Source of the DNA: Arabidopsis thaliana
Taxonomy: Eukaryota; Streptophyta; Magnoliopsida; Brassicales; Brassicaceae
Assembly (NCBI RefSeq): GCF_000001735.4
Contig: NC_003070.9
Span: 930,001 to 994,000, forward strand
Direction: 5' to 3'
DNA length: 64,000 nt
The notes below the pieces were generated by a model, which ran no database searches, was not told where the DNA came from, and worked only from the letters and a program-made list of their open reading frames with translations. Positions 47,233 through 58,296 of this stretch are shown here, in pieces. Within the stretch, counting starts at the first letter, position 1; each line of letters begins with the position of its first letter. The position numbers and the translations under genes were made by a program.

Positions 47233-47685
47233 TCAAAGCCATAAAGCCCCAGCTTGTCTAAGAGTAGGCACTAAATCACCATTAATATGAGCAGCCATCA
47301 GATTTTCCAATCCTCCAAACAACTTTCCTCCTATGTACATCATAGGTAATTTCTCTTTATCACTTACGATATTGTCGTAGTTGTTGTTGTCTTCTTCACC
47401 AATCTCAACCACCACTGGATTCACGCCATGTGTCAGTAGCAGCCGTTTTGCCACGTGTCCCAAACAACAGCCTCTCCTTGCAAACACCACCACAGCATTC
47501 TCCATCACAACTAGGTTGCTTGATCTCTTATTGCTTATAGATGTTGGCTTTGGTGATCCTGATGTTAACCATGATAATGATGATGATGATGATGATGGTT
47601 TATCTTCATTCTTTAAAAGGAAAATGCTATTGCCCGGCACGGTCTTCGTCCACGGTGACTCGTATGGTCGAATTGCTTTTTGCAT
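47233..47685 (-). CDS. GRXS13: CC-type glutaredoxin GRXS13 / ROXY18 (AT1G03850)
   Basis: Intronless minus-strand frame of 150 residues starting MQKAIRPYES. The glutaredoxin fold starts at about residue 58 (LVVMENAVVVFARRG). The active site is C73-C74-L75-G76, so this is a land-plant-specific CC-type (ROXY) glutaredoxin with a CCLG rather than CCMC/CCMS variant. The glutathione-binding region PMMYIGGKLFGGLENLMAAH follows. It ends with ALWL, the motif needed to bind TGA bZIP factors. The N-terminal 55 residues (Ser run, Lys/Pro-rich) are an extension compared with typical ROXYs of about 100 residues. GRXS13 is stress- and salicylate-linked and influences redox state and Botrytis susceptibility. 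Minus-strand TATA sequence at 47787-47794. Confidence 0.93.
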   Translation of the reverse strand: MQKAIRPYESPWTKTVPGNSIFLLKNEDKPSSSSSSLSWLTSGSPKPTSISNKRSSNLVVMENAVVVFARRGCCLGHVAKRLLLTHGVNPVVVEIGEEDNNNYDNIVSDKEKLPMMYIGGKLFGGLENLMAAHINGDLVPTLRQAGALWL

Positions 47686-49610
47686 AATTGATGATAGAGA
47701 GACAAAGAGAGAGAGGGAGAAATGGGAAAAGAGAGAGAGACTTGTGTAGTTGGGTTCGTTTGGTAAGAGATGTGATTATTAAAGAATTTATATAGAGGAT
47801 TTTGGAGAGCATTTGGCTTTGGGGGTCAATGAAGCATGTGTAAACTGTATTCTCTTGATATCCGAAGCCATGTCACCGTATCCAAAATAAAGATCTATAA
47901 CTAAACTTATGATTATTTATTAATGTTGAGTGTAAATCATCCAAAACTTAAAAATATATTTAACTTATGTGTGAAAGATAAATTTCGAACTCATTGTCGG
48001 AACTCAAATGCGACAACTCAATTTTTTAAAGAATATAACTATGATTATCTTAACCGAATGTCATTTTTGACATATTGTAATTTAGAAAATTGTAGCATTC
48101 ATAAAATCAGTGACTTATATATAGATTATATTAAACTAAATGATGACGAATACATAGTAAGGGGCTTACGACAAGGCTGATGTCAAGAGATATCTTTATT
48201 TGTTTAGAAACTTATGTCACAATTAAAATTGTCTTCGTAAGGTTACGTTTTATGGATAAAGGCAAATCATTTGTATGGACCATTAGATTTTAGATCATCT
48301 CTATTACGTCATGACGATGACTTGTTTTCTCTAACATTAAGATATCAATTTGTGTTTTATATTCTAGTTGCACCTTGAAACATATATATGTACCCACTAC
48401 CCAGTACACGTCCTATAGATTTTATTTCTTTTCCATTAAGCATCTGTCTATTATCATGGATTTAAGCTGTCATTTAGAATTTTGATAAAACGCATAAACT
48501 ATAGAAACGCATATTTTTTCCATCGAATTATACATTTTGAACATCTTGTCTAGGATTAGTTAAACTTATGATATGGTCGAAAATACGTTGCACATACGTC
48601 ACGAACTCCGCAAAGCCAAGGTGATGACTTGTCAACAGTTCTGTGGAAAATCTAACAACTCCTTTCGTCAAAAGAAACAGCTGAGAAGTACGAAAAACTG
48701 ACAAAAAAAAATGGACCCTCATGGTGACAAAACGACATGACGTCTCCCTTTAACTTTACGAAACAGCAAGTCGTTCCGTCTTTTGTTAATCCACAACGCT
48801 TTTATTTTTTTGGAATTATTTATTGCTCAAAACATTTTATTATCTTGGTTAACGGTCATCACTCGTTTCCAGCTAATTTTAATTATACATGACATCATAA
48901 AAAGCAGCCGTCGGTTATATACAAATATTGAAATAAGAGTTTACTTGGTCAAAATTTTAAAATTTGACGTCACCGGAAAATTCGCCGGAGTTTCGTCACC
49001 CCCATAAAACTCCTCACCGGTGAAAGAAAGAAAAAGACGTCTCTATCATGGTGGCGCCGGCAAGACGTCATTAAATACAAAGGGTCCATGTTGCTCTGCT
49101 CATACAAAATCTTATTATACGTATGCAATATTTTATTTTCTCTGCTCTCCAATACAAATCCTTATAGGTAGATAAGGTTGGCAACTAGTGGAAAAAAGAA
49201 AATTTGAATAGCAAGCTAACAAGAAATATTTATATTTAAGTTTTATGAAAGGATTGGTACGGATCTTATATTCGGATATTTATATAAGCATGTCGTATGT
49301 AACATATACTAAAAAGAACTATTGGCATAGATCAGATCATATGAATATTATTGAGTTTTAAATTCAACTTCATCAATTGTCCGGGGAAACACAGGAAAAT
49401 ATCAACAAAAAGTTTCATTGAAAATGATGAATAATACTGACCAAAGCCAATCTGCGTCTCTCTCAATATGTCCTCTTAAAGACTATTTTCAGAATCAGTC
49501 ACGAGAAAGGGTCATTTGGTCAAACACCAACCCATCCTTTACTTCCAAGGCGGAGAGATCTTTTAAATGAAATGAATATGAAATGAAGAAACTTACTCGT
49601 TCCTTCTCTT
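47686..49610. other. GRXS13 promoter region and PHB2 3' flank
   Basis: About 1.9 kb between two minus-strand genes. A TATA box for GRXS13 reads on the minus strand at 47787-47794. Several TGACG cores occur, listed separately. An 85-codon open frame at 47923-48180 has no coding character that I can see. The PHB2 3' UTR is on the right edge. Confidence 0.6.
48306..49071. promoter_or_regulatory. Cluster of TGACG (as-1/TGA-type) motifs upstream of GRXS13
   Basis: ACGTCA abuts TGACG at 48306-48316; further copies are CGTCA at 48597-48601, TGACGTCT at 48738-48745, the full palindrome TGACGTCA at 48965-48972, and GACGTCAT at 49064-49071. TGA-class bZIPs bind such sites. They lie 0.6-1.4 kb upstream of the GRXS13 ATG. 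Positions are seen; function is inferred. Confidence 0.5.
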
Positions 49611-51157
49611 TTACTTCTTAGGCTCCAAGTTCATTTCTTGAAGGTTAAGCAACAGATCGTTGGAGCTCAGGTAAACCTTGTTAGCAGATTGTGCAATGGT
49701 CTGTGCAATCTCTCTCGCAGCTTCAATCTTTCTCAGAGTGATGAATGCCTGATTGTTCGCAATTGCTTGTCCGATAAGCTGAGCACTTTTAGCTTCTCCC
49801 TGCACAAAGATTCAAAAAGAGCTAATGCTTCAGGCCAAAACCACTAATCTCATGTCATTAGATTTGCAATCAAGATCACCAATGCTATACCTGCGCACGG
49901 ATAACCGCACTTCTCCTGTCTTGTTCGGCTTTCTCCACAATGAACTTAGCCCGTTCAGCTTCCTGAGCAGCAACTTGTTTTGCCTCGATAGCTGCGGTGA
50001 ACTCTTTGCCGAATGTCAGAGTCGTGATGGAGACATCATCAAGAGCAATGTCAAAGTTAGAAGCCCGCTCTGTCAGAATCTTGCGTATCTCTCTGCTCAC
50101 AGCCTAGAGGAGAGAGTAAACAGAGTCCACCATTAGAAACAAAAGAGCAGAAAAGTTGTAGAAAAAGAATGTTGAGATACGTACTTCTCTCTGGGTAATG
50201 AGCTGGCTTGCATTGTACTGAGCTACCACTGCTTTTAGGGTTTCATGGATGATGGAAGGAAGAACCCTTTCGCTGTAGTTCTCGCCAAGGGTTCGGTAAA
50301 TCTGAGGCAAACGGTCACCCATGGGACGTGTGAGAACCCTTAATCCAATTTTCACCTGTGCAACACCCAAGAAAAATATCAGAAACACAGCAACTCCTTT
50401 AAGAAAGAAAATGGAGACTAAGTTCTTTCTTGCTCTACCTAAGTCTACTGAAAGCAAGTGTAACTTGTCTCTTGTTTTTCCACTTATCCATACACTCACA
50501 CAGTTCATATAAGGATCAACATTGATCGTGTAATATCCTAAAAGAGTAAGTGATATTTAATCTACAGCTCCATAACCTCAAACCACACCCAAAATTTTCT
50601 AAAACATGCTCTTAATGCTGCATTGAAGGGTCTTAACATAACGTCAAAAGAAGGAATATCTAGTATGATCTATATAGCACCACATTCAGTAACATCATTT
50701 AAAATTAAATCCCTGGGCTAAATATTGTACAAACACACACAGAAAAGAAGCCAAAAGAAGAAGAAACCAAAACGCACCATCTGAAGATCATGACTACCAG
50801 TGGTGCTCTCTACAAGGTAAGGTCGTGCACGAACGTCATAGATGATTGGCCTTTCAAACCATGGCACCATAAAATGTGTGCCTTCTGGGTACACCTGAAA
50901 ACACAAATCCAAGTAAAAGTAACGCTTTCTTAGAATTCAAAGCCTCAGATATAAAAGTACATCTTGTTAGTTTGAGAAATACAAACCTTTTCCTTGATAC
51001 CAGTTAATCGGTTGAACATGACAGCACGGTGTCCTCCATCGACATTGTAGAGACTATTAGTAAGGGCATAGACACCGAGCCCACCAATAACGCTGACCTT
51101 AAGAAGGGCAGAGAGAGCAGGAGCTCCAGGAATGTTGGGAACTTTGTTGAAACTCAT
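49611..51157 (-). CDS. PHB2: Prohibitin 2 (AT1G03860)
   Basis: Five exons on the minus strand (51157-50987, 50894-50778, 50355-50185, 50103-49891, 49799-49611) give 286 residues. A hydrophobic N-terminal anchor is at about 16-36 ([18 protein letters not shown]). The SPFH/prohibitin domain follows, with [35 protein letters not shown] and [26 protein letters not shown]-terminal coiled coil ([20 protein letters not shown]) is of the usual length. Prohibitins assemble ring complexes with PHB1-type partners in the inner mitochondrial membrane, supporting respiratory complexes and proliferation of dividing cells. Length and all segments match type II prohibitins. GGCCCA motifs are upstream. Confidence 0.96.
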
Positions 51158-52624
51158 TTCCTGATAGCAAAACAGAATTCAAACCGCAATGAGATACCCA
51201 GGAGAAACAGTTCACAGCTAAGAACTTTATATGTAGCAAACTAAAACGCCGCAGGGATAAATTCGTTTGTCAGCAGATTAAAAACATCATTATACGAAGA
51301 TCCAAAGGACTTAACACCGCATAAGAAATCACACACATAGAACAATCAATGCACAAGCCTCCATTTCAGAAGAAACAAAAAATCCAAGAGAGCAAACAAA
51401 GAAGTAGTGTTACTAAGAGAATCAATTGACATGGCAAAAACTGGAGAGAAAAACGAATTCGAAAAGATCGCATAGAAAAGCGTCAGAAATTGAAAGCATC
51501 GGTAGCAGATCCCAAGGCTAAAATCGATCAAGCCTTTGAACATTATCAACTAGATACAGTACCCATAGATCGTCGAATATATATGACGAGCAAGTCAACA
51601 AGCTTTCAACAAGAAAAGATCCACGAGATTTCACCAAATGATCATTCCAACTCTAAATCACACAAGGATTAGCAAATTGACCGACGATCAGGCACTGTGT
51701 GACTATCGACAACCAAACAGAGCATACAACGAAACACAGTGAAAACTGGGAGGAAAAAGCAGATAGATAAACCTGAGCTCAGCTCTTAATCGACGGCGAT
51801 GGTAGGATTTATGAAAGATCACGATCGGAGCTGCCGGCGAAGCTTAGGGTTTTAGAAATGAGAAATCGGTCAGATATGCATTGGCAAACTACCTTCTAGT
51901 ATGTTCGTGCCTATTTGCTTAGGCCCATTACTTTCAAATATGGTTCATTAAACACATTATCTTTTTCGAGAGGCCCATTTTAGGCATTTAGTTATGTTTT
52001 TGTTTTCCGTCCTCAAGTGTTTGACAAATTTTAAAGACATTGCTCAGGCCCATTATTTTAAAATATGTTTCACTAAGCCCATTATCACATGGGCTAAGGA
52101 CGATGAATTATAATTTAATGGCAACTGGGTAGTTATTATCATGTTTATTTTAAAGCGTGTTACAGTAAAACGATTATCTGAACACTTTATTATTATGAAT
52201 ACTATCTATACTGCTGGTCAGAATTAAATAATACTACTAATCTATGTCTAGTAATCGCATGTGATGGCTAGTTTTTCGGATCGGCTACCGATCCTTCGAT
52301 CCATTTTTCACGTAGCTAGAGTTAAAATGTCGTGAATGGAACTTGCAATTAAAACAGAAAACAAATAAGCATCTCATCAATTGTATACGTACTTTAGTAA
52401 TTAAGTTAACAAAATATTTTGTTCACATCACAAATTTGTTGTTTTGGGTTCGCCAAGAAAAGAGTTATCCACTTCGACAGGCACAATTGACAACTATAGA
52501 CGACGTATGTTATTAAAAATCTCACATTTTATTTCACGGAACTTAATCAACAAATTTCATATTTATACCTCACATCGCAGGATAAAATCAATAGAAAGCA
52601 AAACAAATCTTTGCTATTAAATTT
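51158..52624. other. PHB2 leader/promoter and FLA9 3' flank
   Basis: About 1.5 kb. The first 700 bases upstream of the PHB2 ATG are likely leader, possibly with a leader intron: a 5' non-coding exon could end near 51775 (minus-strand CAGGTTTATC). Site II motifs follow. The right part is AT-rich 3' flank of FLA9. No other gene is seen. Confidence 0.5.
51922..52095 (-). promoter_or_regulatory. Five site II-type GGCCCA/TGGGCT motifs upstream of PHB2
   Basis: GGCCCA at 51922-51927, 51972-51977 and 52047-52052, AGCCCA at 52076-52081 and TGGGCT at 52090-52095. TGGGCY motifs in this density are common in promoters of Arabidopsis nuclear genes for mitochondrial and ribosomal proteins, which fits a mitochondrial prohibitin. 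Confidence 0.6.
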
Positions 52625-53368
52625 TCAAAAGAGAAATTTCAAACATAAGACAATAAGTCCAAGACCAAACCCTAGTCCGACTTTCTTCTCACCGGAGCCT
52701 GACTTATCCGACGGTGACGCTGCCTTCTTAGTGGAGCCGGAGTCATCGGTAACCCCACCGGATTTAGATTTAGGGGCAGGAGCAATCGGCGAAAGCTTGT
52801 GCTCTCCGAACATCTCACCGGGCAACAAAACCATGTCGACAACATAAACTGCGAGAGGACGTTGTTGCCTCAACGAATTGCTAATACGTGTCTCCACATA
52901 ACCAGTAGAGACATTGATTTGGTTTGTTTGGCCGGTGAAGTTAAGCCCGTAAACACCGTTGTCTCGGCCAGAAGCTTGAGTCCTAACCGGGTTACTCACG
53001 GAGAGGAGATCATCCATACTGTAATATTTGGGGCTAACGTGGTAGAGAATGAGTTTAACTTGATCGTCAGGGCTTAACTGGTTTAGGGTTCCGGGTTTAA
53101 GGTTTTGAAAAGCATTGTCTGTTGGTGCGAACACCGTCATACCTTCGGATGAACTATTGACTTGAATGTTCACTTGACTACCGACTTGAGTGATGTTTAG
53201 AAGATGGATGAAAGTAGTGAATTGACCACCTTTTTCGAGGATCGCAGTGAGGTTGATGGGACCAGCAGGCTCTGGAGCGGGGGCTGCCGGCTGAGCCGTT
53301 GCCTTGGTTGCGAGTAGTACGGCTGCGATGAGGAGGAGAGGAGCTAGAGTTAGACGAGTGGTAGCCAT
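52625..53368 (-). CDS. FLA9: Fasciclin-like arabinogalactan protein FLA9 (AT1G03870)
   Basis: Intronless minus-strand frame of 247 residues. It has a cleavable signal peptide (about 1-25, [15 protein letters not shown]), then a short AGP region rich in Ala-Pro ([12 protein letters not shown]). One fasciclin domain covers about residues 37-175, with the H1-type motif [14 protein letters not shown] and the H2-region [18 protein letters not shown] Ser/Pro/Lys-rich region ([10 protein letters not shown]) and a C-terminal hydrophobic tail ([16 protein letters not shown]) signalling GPI-anchor addition complete it. FLAs of this single-FAS1 group sit on the outer plasma membrane and in cell walls, affecting wall mechanics and expansion. 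Nothing is missing. Minus-strand TATA-like sequence at about 53430-53436. Confidence 0.96.
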
Positions 53369-54725
53369 TATTGGTTTGCTTAGTTAAAGTGTGAAGAGTG
53401 ATTTGGAAAGTGAGATCGGAAGGGAATGGTTTATATGGAAGTTGAATGTTTGGAGTGATGAGTTGTATCTTGTTGGAATGAGATGGCCAAGTCAATACAA
53501 AACGTTTGTAGACAAATAATGTCTAGACTAGAGATATATCATTAACATAAATGTTGTGTAGATGAATTCATATACGAATATATCAGCCGTTAAGATTCGT
53601 TTAGTATTTAAAATTAGCATATGAGAAAAATATTAGATTAGAATATGAGGTTGGTGGAACCGTAGGTAGAGCCCACATCACATGTAATGGGATCGAGAGA
53701 GTCAATAATTTACATAAAATATGTGTGGAAGATAATGTTCGACAACACAACTTACGGTGTAAGGTGGACGTAAATCGGGATAGGAATTTAGGGAATGAAA
53801 TGGAGAAAATTGAAAAATCCTTGGACATAAAACCTTCTACATTTGGTATTGCTACAAGCCTACACCTAGATAGGTCCTATTAAATCAGAACTTTTTTTTT
53901 ATAGATAGTATCATCACTATATCATCATTAGAAGTTAACTGAGAATAGAATACAAAACTTTACAGCATAAATGACTTACAAATAATGTAATTAACGTAAT
54001 CCGCAATATACATACAATTGATGCATTCATACATATAGATGCGTAGACATGTAGCATGTAATGTATGTTAGAAGAATATATGATGTGTGTGTTTTTGTAA
54101 AAAAGAACAAAATGAGTGGACAGGCTGACTAAGTGACAGCTGGGAACACACAAGTTGGCATGTGGGAGAGTGGAAGACCCTTAAGTTTATATTGCCTTAT
54201 CACTAACAATTGCATATTTAAGACAATAAACTAATTAATTGGTTCATTACCAACACCATGAAATCCCGTACATGAATTCAACATAGAAAATGTGTATACA
54301 TTTGTTCTAGAATGCATGCATGACGTCTCTCCCTTTCGTTGATGTGAAAACGGCACGCAGTTGGAGAACAAAAGTAATGAAATTCCAACCTGAGTTGCAT
54401 GGGCTATATCGGGCTTAGACACTGCTTTTGTAGATGGCTTATAATGGGCTTAATTCTAAATCGGGCCCACACATATTGAGAATCTTGAGGTTTTTTTTTT
54501 TGTTTAGTTGGGTCTGAAAGGAAATCTTGAGAATTAAAAGGCCTTATCTCAAAATTAAGTTTAATGAAAGACGCATAAAAAAACCCATAATAACACAAAA
54601 CTCTAAAATAATGAATTGGGAAAATAAATATTATGTATTTTTTGTCCTTGCTAATATTTGTTTACAAAACAGAGGAAGACAGACCAAATTTAGAAACAAG
54701 GATCCAAGTGGAAGCATCCGAGCAG

Positions 54726-54791
54726 CATGCAGCCATACACTCGTCACGTCGGTTCGTCGCGTCCGCCACATCATCACGTGGTTCTCACGTG
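54726..54791. promoter_or_regulatory. RY motif and two G-boxes, distal CRU2 upstream region
   Basis: CATGCA at 54726-54731, CACGTG at 54775-54780 and CACGTG at 54786-54791, about 1 kb upstream of the CRU2 ATG. RY (B3 factors ABI3, FUS3, LEC2) plus G-box (bZIPs such as ABI5, bZIP10/25) is the standard seed-maturation combination. Equally, it could serve FLA9, 1.4 kb away on the other strand. Confidence 0.45.
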
Positions 54792-55110
54792 TTTACTCTC
54801 TAGACTCTCATCAGTGTTCTTTTCTAATACAGTAATAACTCAAACTTTAACCTTAGTTTTTAAACGTCTAAATCTGATTCTTACATTTTTTACAAGCTTT
54901 ACTTTTATTTATGCTTACATTATTACAAGCCTTAATTTTTTCTTACACAAAAACAATCGATTACTATACTATAACATTAAAACCGGGTTCTCCCAAAAAA
55001 AATCGATTAAATTTTTATTTAGATACAATAATAACTTTTAAACTCTTTTGTCGTTTTTGTTCCCCGTTGTCTGTTTTTCGATGCCCATATTAGATGCTGA
55101 TGTGTAAGAA

Positions 55111-55133
55111 CATGCACTTTAAGGAGGCATGCA
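55111..55133 (+). promoter_or_regulatory. Two RY motifs upstream of CRU2
   Basis: CATGCA at 55111-55116 and CATGCA at 55128-55133, 17 bases apart and about 650 bases before the CRU2 ATG. RY elements are required for embryo-specific storage-protein expression. Confidence 0.6.
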
Positions 55134-55723
55134 AGCTGAAATGTGTCTACTACTCGTCTACTCCCTCCATTTACAAGTTCAAGTACTTCTCATTTTCCGT
55201 TCGTCATTACTATTTTAAATTACTAGTAGAACAGCAAACAAAACGAGAATACACATTACTTAGAGGGTCACTGATAATATGATGTCTTCCAAAAAATGTT
55301 TAATGCCAAAAGTAGAAAAACGTAATACATGTGGAGTGTCACCCCGATCAAGAGAGCTATTTCCCTTAAACCAATTGGTGTCAAATTAGTTAATTATCTA
55401 AACCATGGGTCGACAATTATAATTCGATTTCATTGTTTATTGAATAAATCATAACCAAGACTAAACTGTAGCGAATATGAAACAAATTGGTCTACACTAT
55501 CATTTTGTTACAAAATGTTGAATAATTTATTTTAAAAAATAAATAATAAAATCTTGACCAAAACTAAAATAATATCAGACCTAATTATCGAATGTAAGTA
55601 TGTTACTGATTATTGGATTATTGGATTATGCGTCTATTTGTTTTCGATTATTGGATTTGTCTATTTTTATTGGTGTTATGGTGTTATTTTTATTTTTAAA
55701 AGAACTCTTTACAACAAGTCTCC

Positions 55724-55731
55724 TATAAATA
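55724..55731 (+). promoter_or_regulatory. TATA box of CRU2
   Basis: TATAAATA 62 bases upstream of the CRU2 ATG at 55786, with a short A-rich leader, as is typical for highly expressed seed storage genes. Confidence 0.75.
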
Positions 55732-55785
55732 CATAAACTCCATAACCCACAAAGTAAGAAAGTAAATCAATAAAGAGGAAGAAAA

Positions 55786-57916
55786 ATGGGTCGAGTCTCA
55801 TCTATTATCTCTTTCTCTTTGACACTCTTGATCCTCTTCAATGGCTACACTGCCCAACAGTGGCCCAACGAGTGCCAGCTCGATCAACTCAATGCGCTCG
55901 AACCATCCCAAATCATCAAGAGCGAGGGTGGTCGCATCGAGGTCTGGGACCACCATGCACCCCAGCTCCGTTGCTCCGGCTTTGCCTTTGAGCGTTTCGT
56001 CATTGAGCCTCAGGGTCTTTTCTTGCCCACTTTCTTGAACGCCGGCAAACTCACGTTTGTTGTTCACGGTGCGTTTATATATATACTACATTATAATAAT
56101 ATATAGATCGACAAGAAAAATAGTAACTAATATAAATCTTACATTTCCTTGTCCAGTATAAGTACTGCAAATGAAAAAAATATTTGGCATTCTCATAGAT
56201 CATAAAAAATAGTAGAAGTTCCAAAAGCTTCATTATTTGTAAAAATGTTTGATATTATTTTTTGGCTATGATAAATAGGAAGGGGTCTAATGGGAAGAGT
56301 TATTCCGGGATGCGCCGAGACGTTCATGGAGTCACCGGTATTTGGAGAAGGTCAAGGTCAGGGTCAGAGTCAAGGGTTCCGTGACATGCACCAGAAAGTA
56401 GAGCACCTACGGTGCGGTGACACCATTGCAACACCATCTGGTGTAGCTCAATGGTTCTACAACAATGGAAATGAGCCTCTCATTCTTGTTGCAGCCGCGG
56501 ATCTCGCCAGCAACCAGAACCAGCTTGACCGCAACCTTAGAGTAAGTCCAAACACAAAAATAAAATTCTTATTTTGTTTGTTTGATTAATTATATCGAAA
56601 TAGATCTTTTGCCGAGTTAGAAATTCTTGAAATTTATTTGTTTAGTTTTCAGTTAATCGTTATTTCAAGGCAATTTCTCAGTTAATTATAACTTTAAAGA
56701 AAATGATTTACAACTAATTTTTTAACCAATTATATAAGCTCAAACGATTTACATAAAACTTTAGTTTGGTGAATTAGTTTTGCGTTAGTTTCACATTTCT
56801 ACACTTCAAATTTCGCCACTAAAAGTTTCAGAAATATATTTTCATGTTTACAGCCATTTTTGATAGCCGGAAACAACCCACAAGGGCAGGAATGGCTACA
56901 AGGCCGAAAGCAACAGAAGCAAAACAACATCTTCAATGGCTTCGCACCTGAGATCTTGGCTCAAGCCTTCAAGATCAATGTCGAGACGGCTCAGCAGCTC
57001 CAGAACCAGCAAGATAACCGTGGCAACATCGTCAAGGTCAACGGACCTTTCGGCGTCATTAGGCCACCCTTGAGACGCGGCGAAGGCGGCCAACAACCAC
57101 ATGAAATAGCTAATGGTTTAGAGGAGACTTTGTGCACCATGCGATGCACTGAAAACCTCGATGACCCGTCGGATGCTGACGTGTACAAGCCATCACTCGG
57201 ATACATTAGCACACTTAACAGCTACAATCTTCCTATCCTCAGACTTCTCCGCCTTAGCGCTCTTCGTGGCTCCATCCGTAAAGTAAGCTCAACAAATCTT
57301 TAGAAAATTAATTTTATGTGACATATGCAATAATTTGATTTGGCAAGATAAACTAATAGATTTTGCGATTTGGAGTTTTAAACTCTAAATAATCTAAATC
57401 GTTTTCAATTGGTTTAAATATATATCTTGCAATTTTAATCGTTTTTAATTAAAAAATATATATATATATATATATCTTGCATTTTTAATCGTTTTCAATT
57501 TAAAAAATATATCTTGCACGCAGAACGCTATGGTGCTACCGCAATGGAACGTAAACGCAAACGCGGCACTCTACGTGACAAACGGAAAGGCTCATATACA
57601 AATGGTGAACGACAACGGAGAAAGAGTGTTCGACCAAGAGATCTCCAGCGGACAGTTACTAGTCGTGCCACAAGGCTTTTCGGTCATGAAACATGCCATA
57701 GGCGAACAGTTCGAGTGGATCGAATTCAAGACAAACGAAAACGCACAGGTCAACACACTCGCGGGCCGTACCTCAGTCATGAGAGGTTTGCCGCTTGAGG
57801 TTATAACCAATGGGTACCAGATCTCTCCCGAAGAAGCTAAACGAGTAAAGTTTAGCACGATTGAGACCACACTGACCCATAGCAGTCCAATGAGCTACGG
57901 AAGGCCTAGGGCTTGA
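55786..57916 (+). CDS. CRU2: 12S seed storage globulin cruciferin B (CRU2/CRB, AT1G03880)
   Basis: Four exons, 55786-56068, 56279-56541, 56854-57282 and 57524-57916, give 455 residues. A signal peptide (about 1-23, ISFSLTLLILFNGYTA) routes the precursor to the ER and then to protein storage vacuoles. Two cupin (11S) domains follow. The conserved legumain cleavage site is N269-G270 in EIANGLEETLC, splitting acidic alpha and basic beta chains held by the interchain disulfide (Cys in the alpha chain with C276). The alpha-chain variable region here is short (GEGQGQGQSQGF), shorter than in CRA1. All features of a functional legumin-type hexamer precursor are present. The gene is followed by its paralogue CRD, with the same three intron positions and phases. 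Confidence 0.97.
57395..57521. repeat. Three imperfect tandem repeats in CRU2 intron 3
   Basis: The element AATCGTTTTCAATT followed by A/T sequence and ATATCTTGCA occurs three times in succession (starting at about 57397, 57438 and 57487), with an (AT)n expansion in the second copy. The last copy ends immediately before the splice acceptor at 57523. Confidence 0.75.
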
Positions 57917-58239
57917 GGCTTGATGAGCGCGTGGTGGAATAGCGTTTGAATCTAAAGTTCGGTTTGGTACGACTTGTAATATGAAATAATAATGTACAAA
58001 GAAGTTCTACGCTTAAGGGAACTGTTTTGTTTTGAGCTTTGTATTAGGACGTCTAGTGTACAACAACGAACGTCGTGTATAAGCGATCGTTGACTCTGCA
58101 CATGTAACTCTTTCCTGAATAAAAAATCTTTAAGTCTTTAATTTCTACATCTTTTAGGATTATATAAACGTTACTATATAAATAAAAAAGAAAAAAAAAT
58201 CAGTTCACTAACATGCGAGACTTTGGGCTAAATATAGTG

Positions 58240-58296
58240 ATTCCAAAGAAAATGAGTTATAATATTAATTAATATAAAGCTCATTTTCTTTGGAAT
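58240..58296. repeat. Perfect 17-base inverted repeat downstream of CRU2
   Basis: ATTCCAAAGAAAATGAG at 58240-58256 and its exact reverse complement at 58280-58296 flank a 23-base AT-only loop (58257-58279, one G at most). It lies 324 bases after the CRU2 stop codon. Confidence 0.85.

Larger units (their letters stand above)
53369..55785. other. Divergent region between FLA9 and cruciferin CRU2
   Basis: About 2.4 kb shared by two divergent genes. Halfway lie G-boxes and RY motifs (next entries), nearer to CRU2 further RY motifs and the TATA box. The remainder is AT-rich with random short frames. Confidence 0.6.

Noticed and set aside
47923-48180. 85-residue plus-strand frame in the GRXS13 promoter
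   Set aside because: No family recognised, AT-rich codon mix, no promoter or splice signals; most likely chance.
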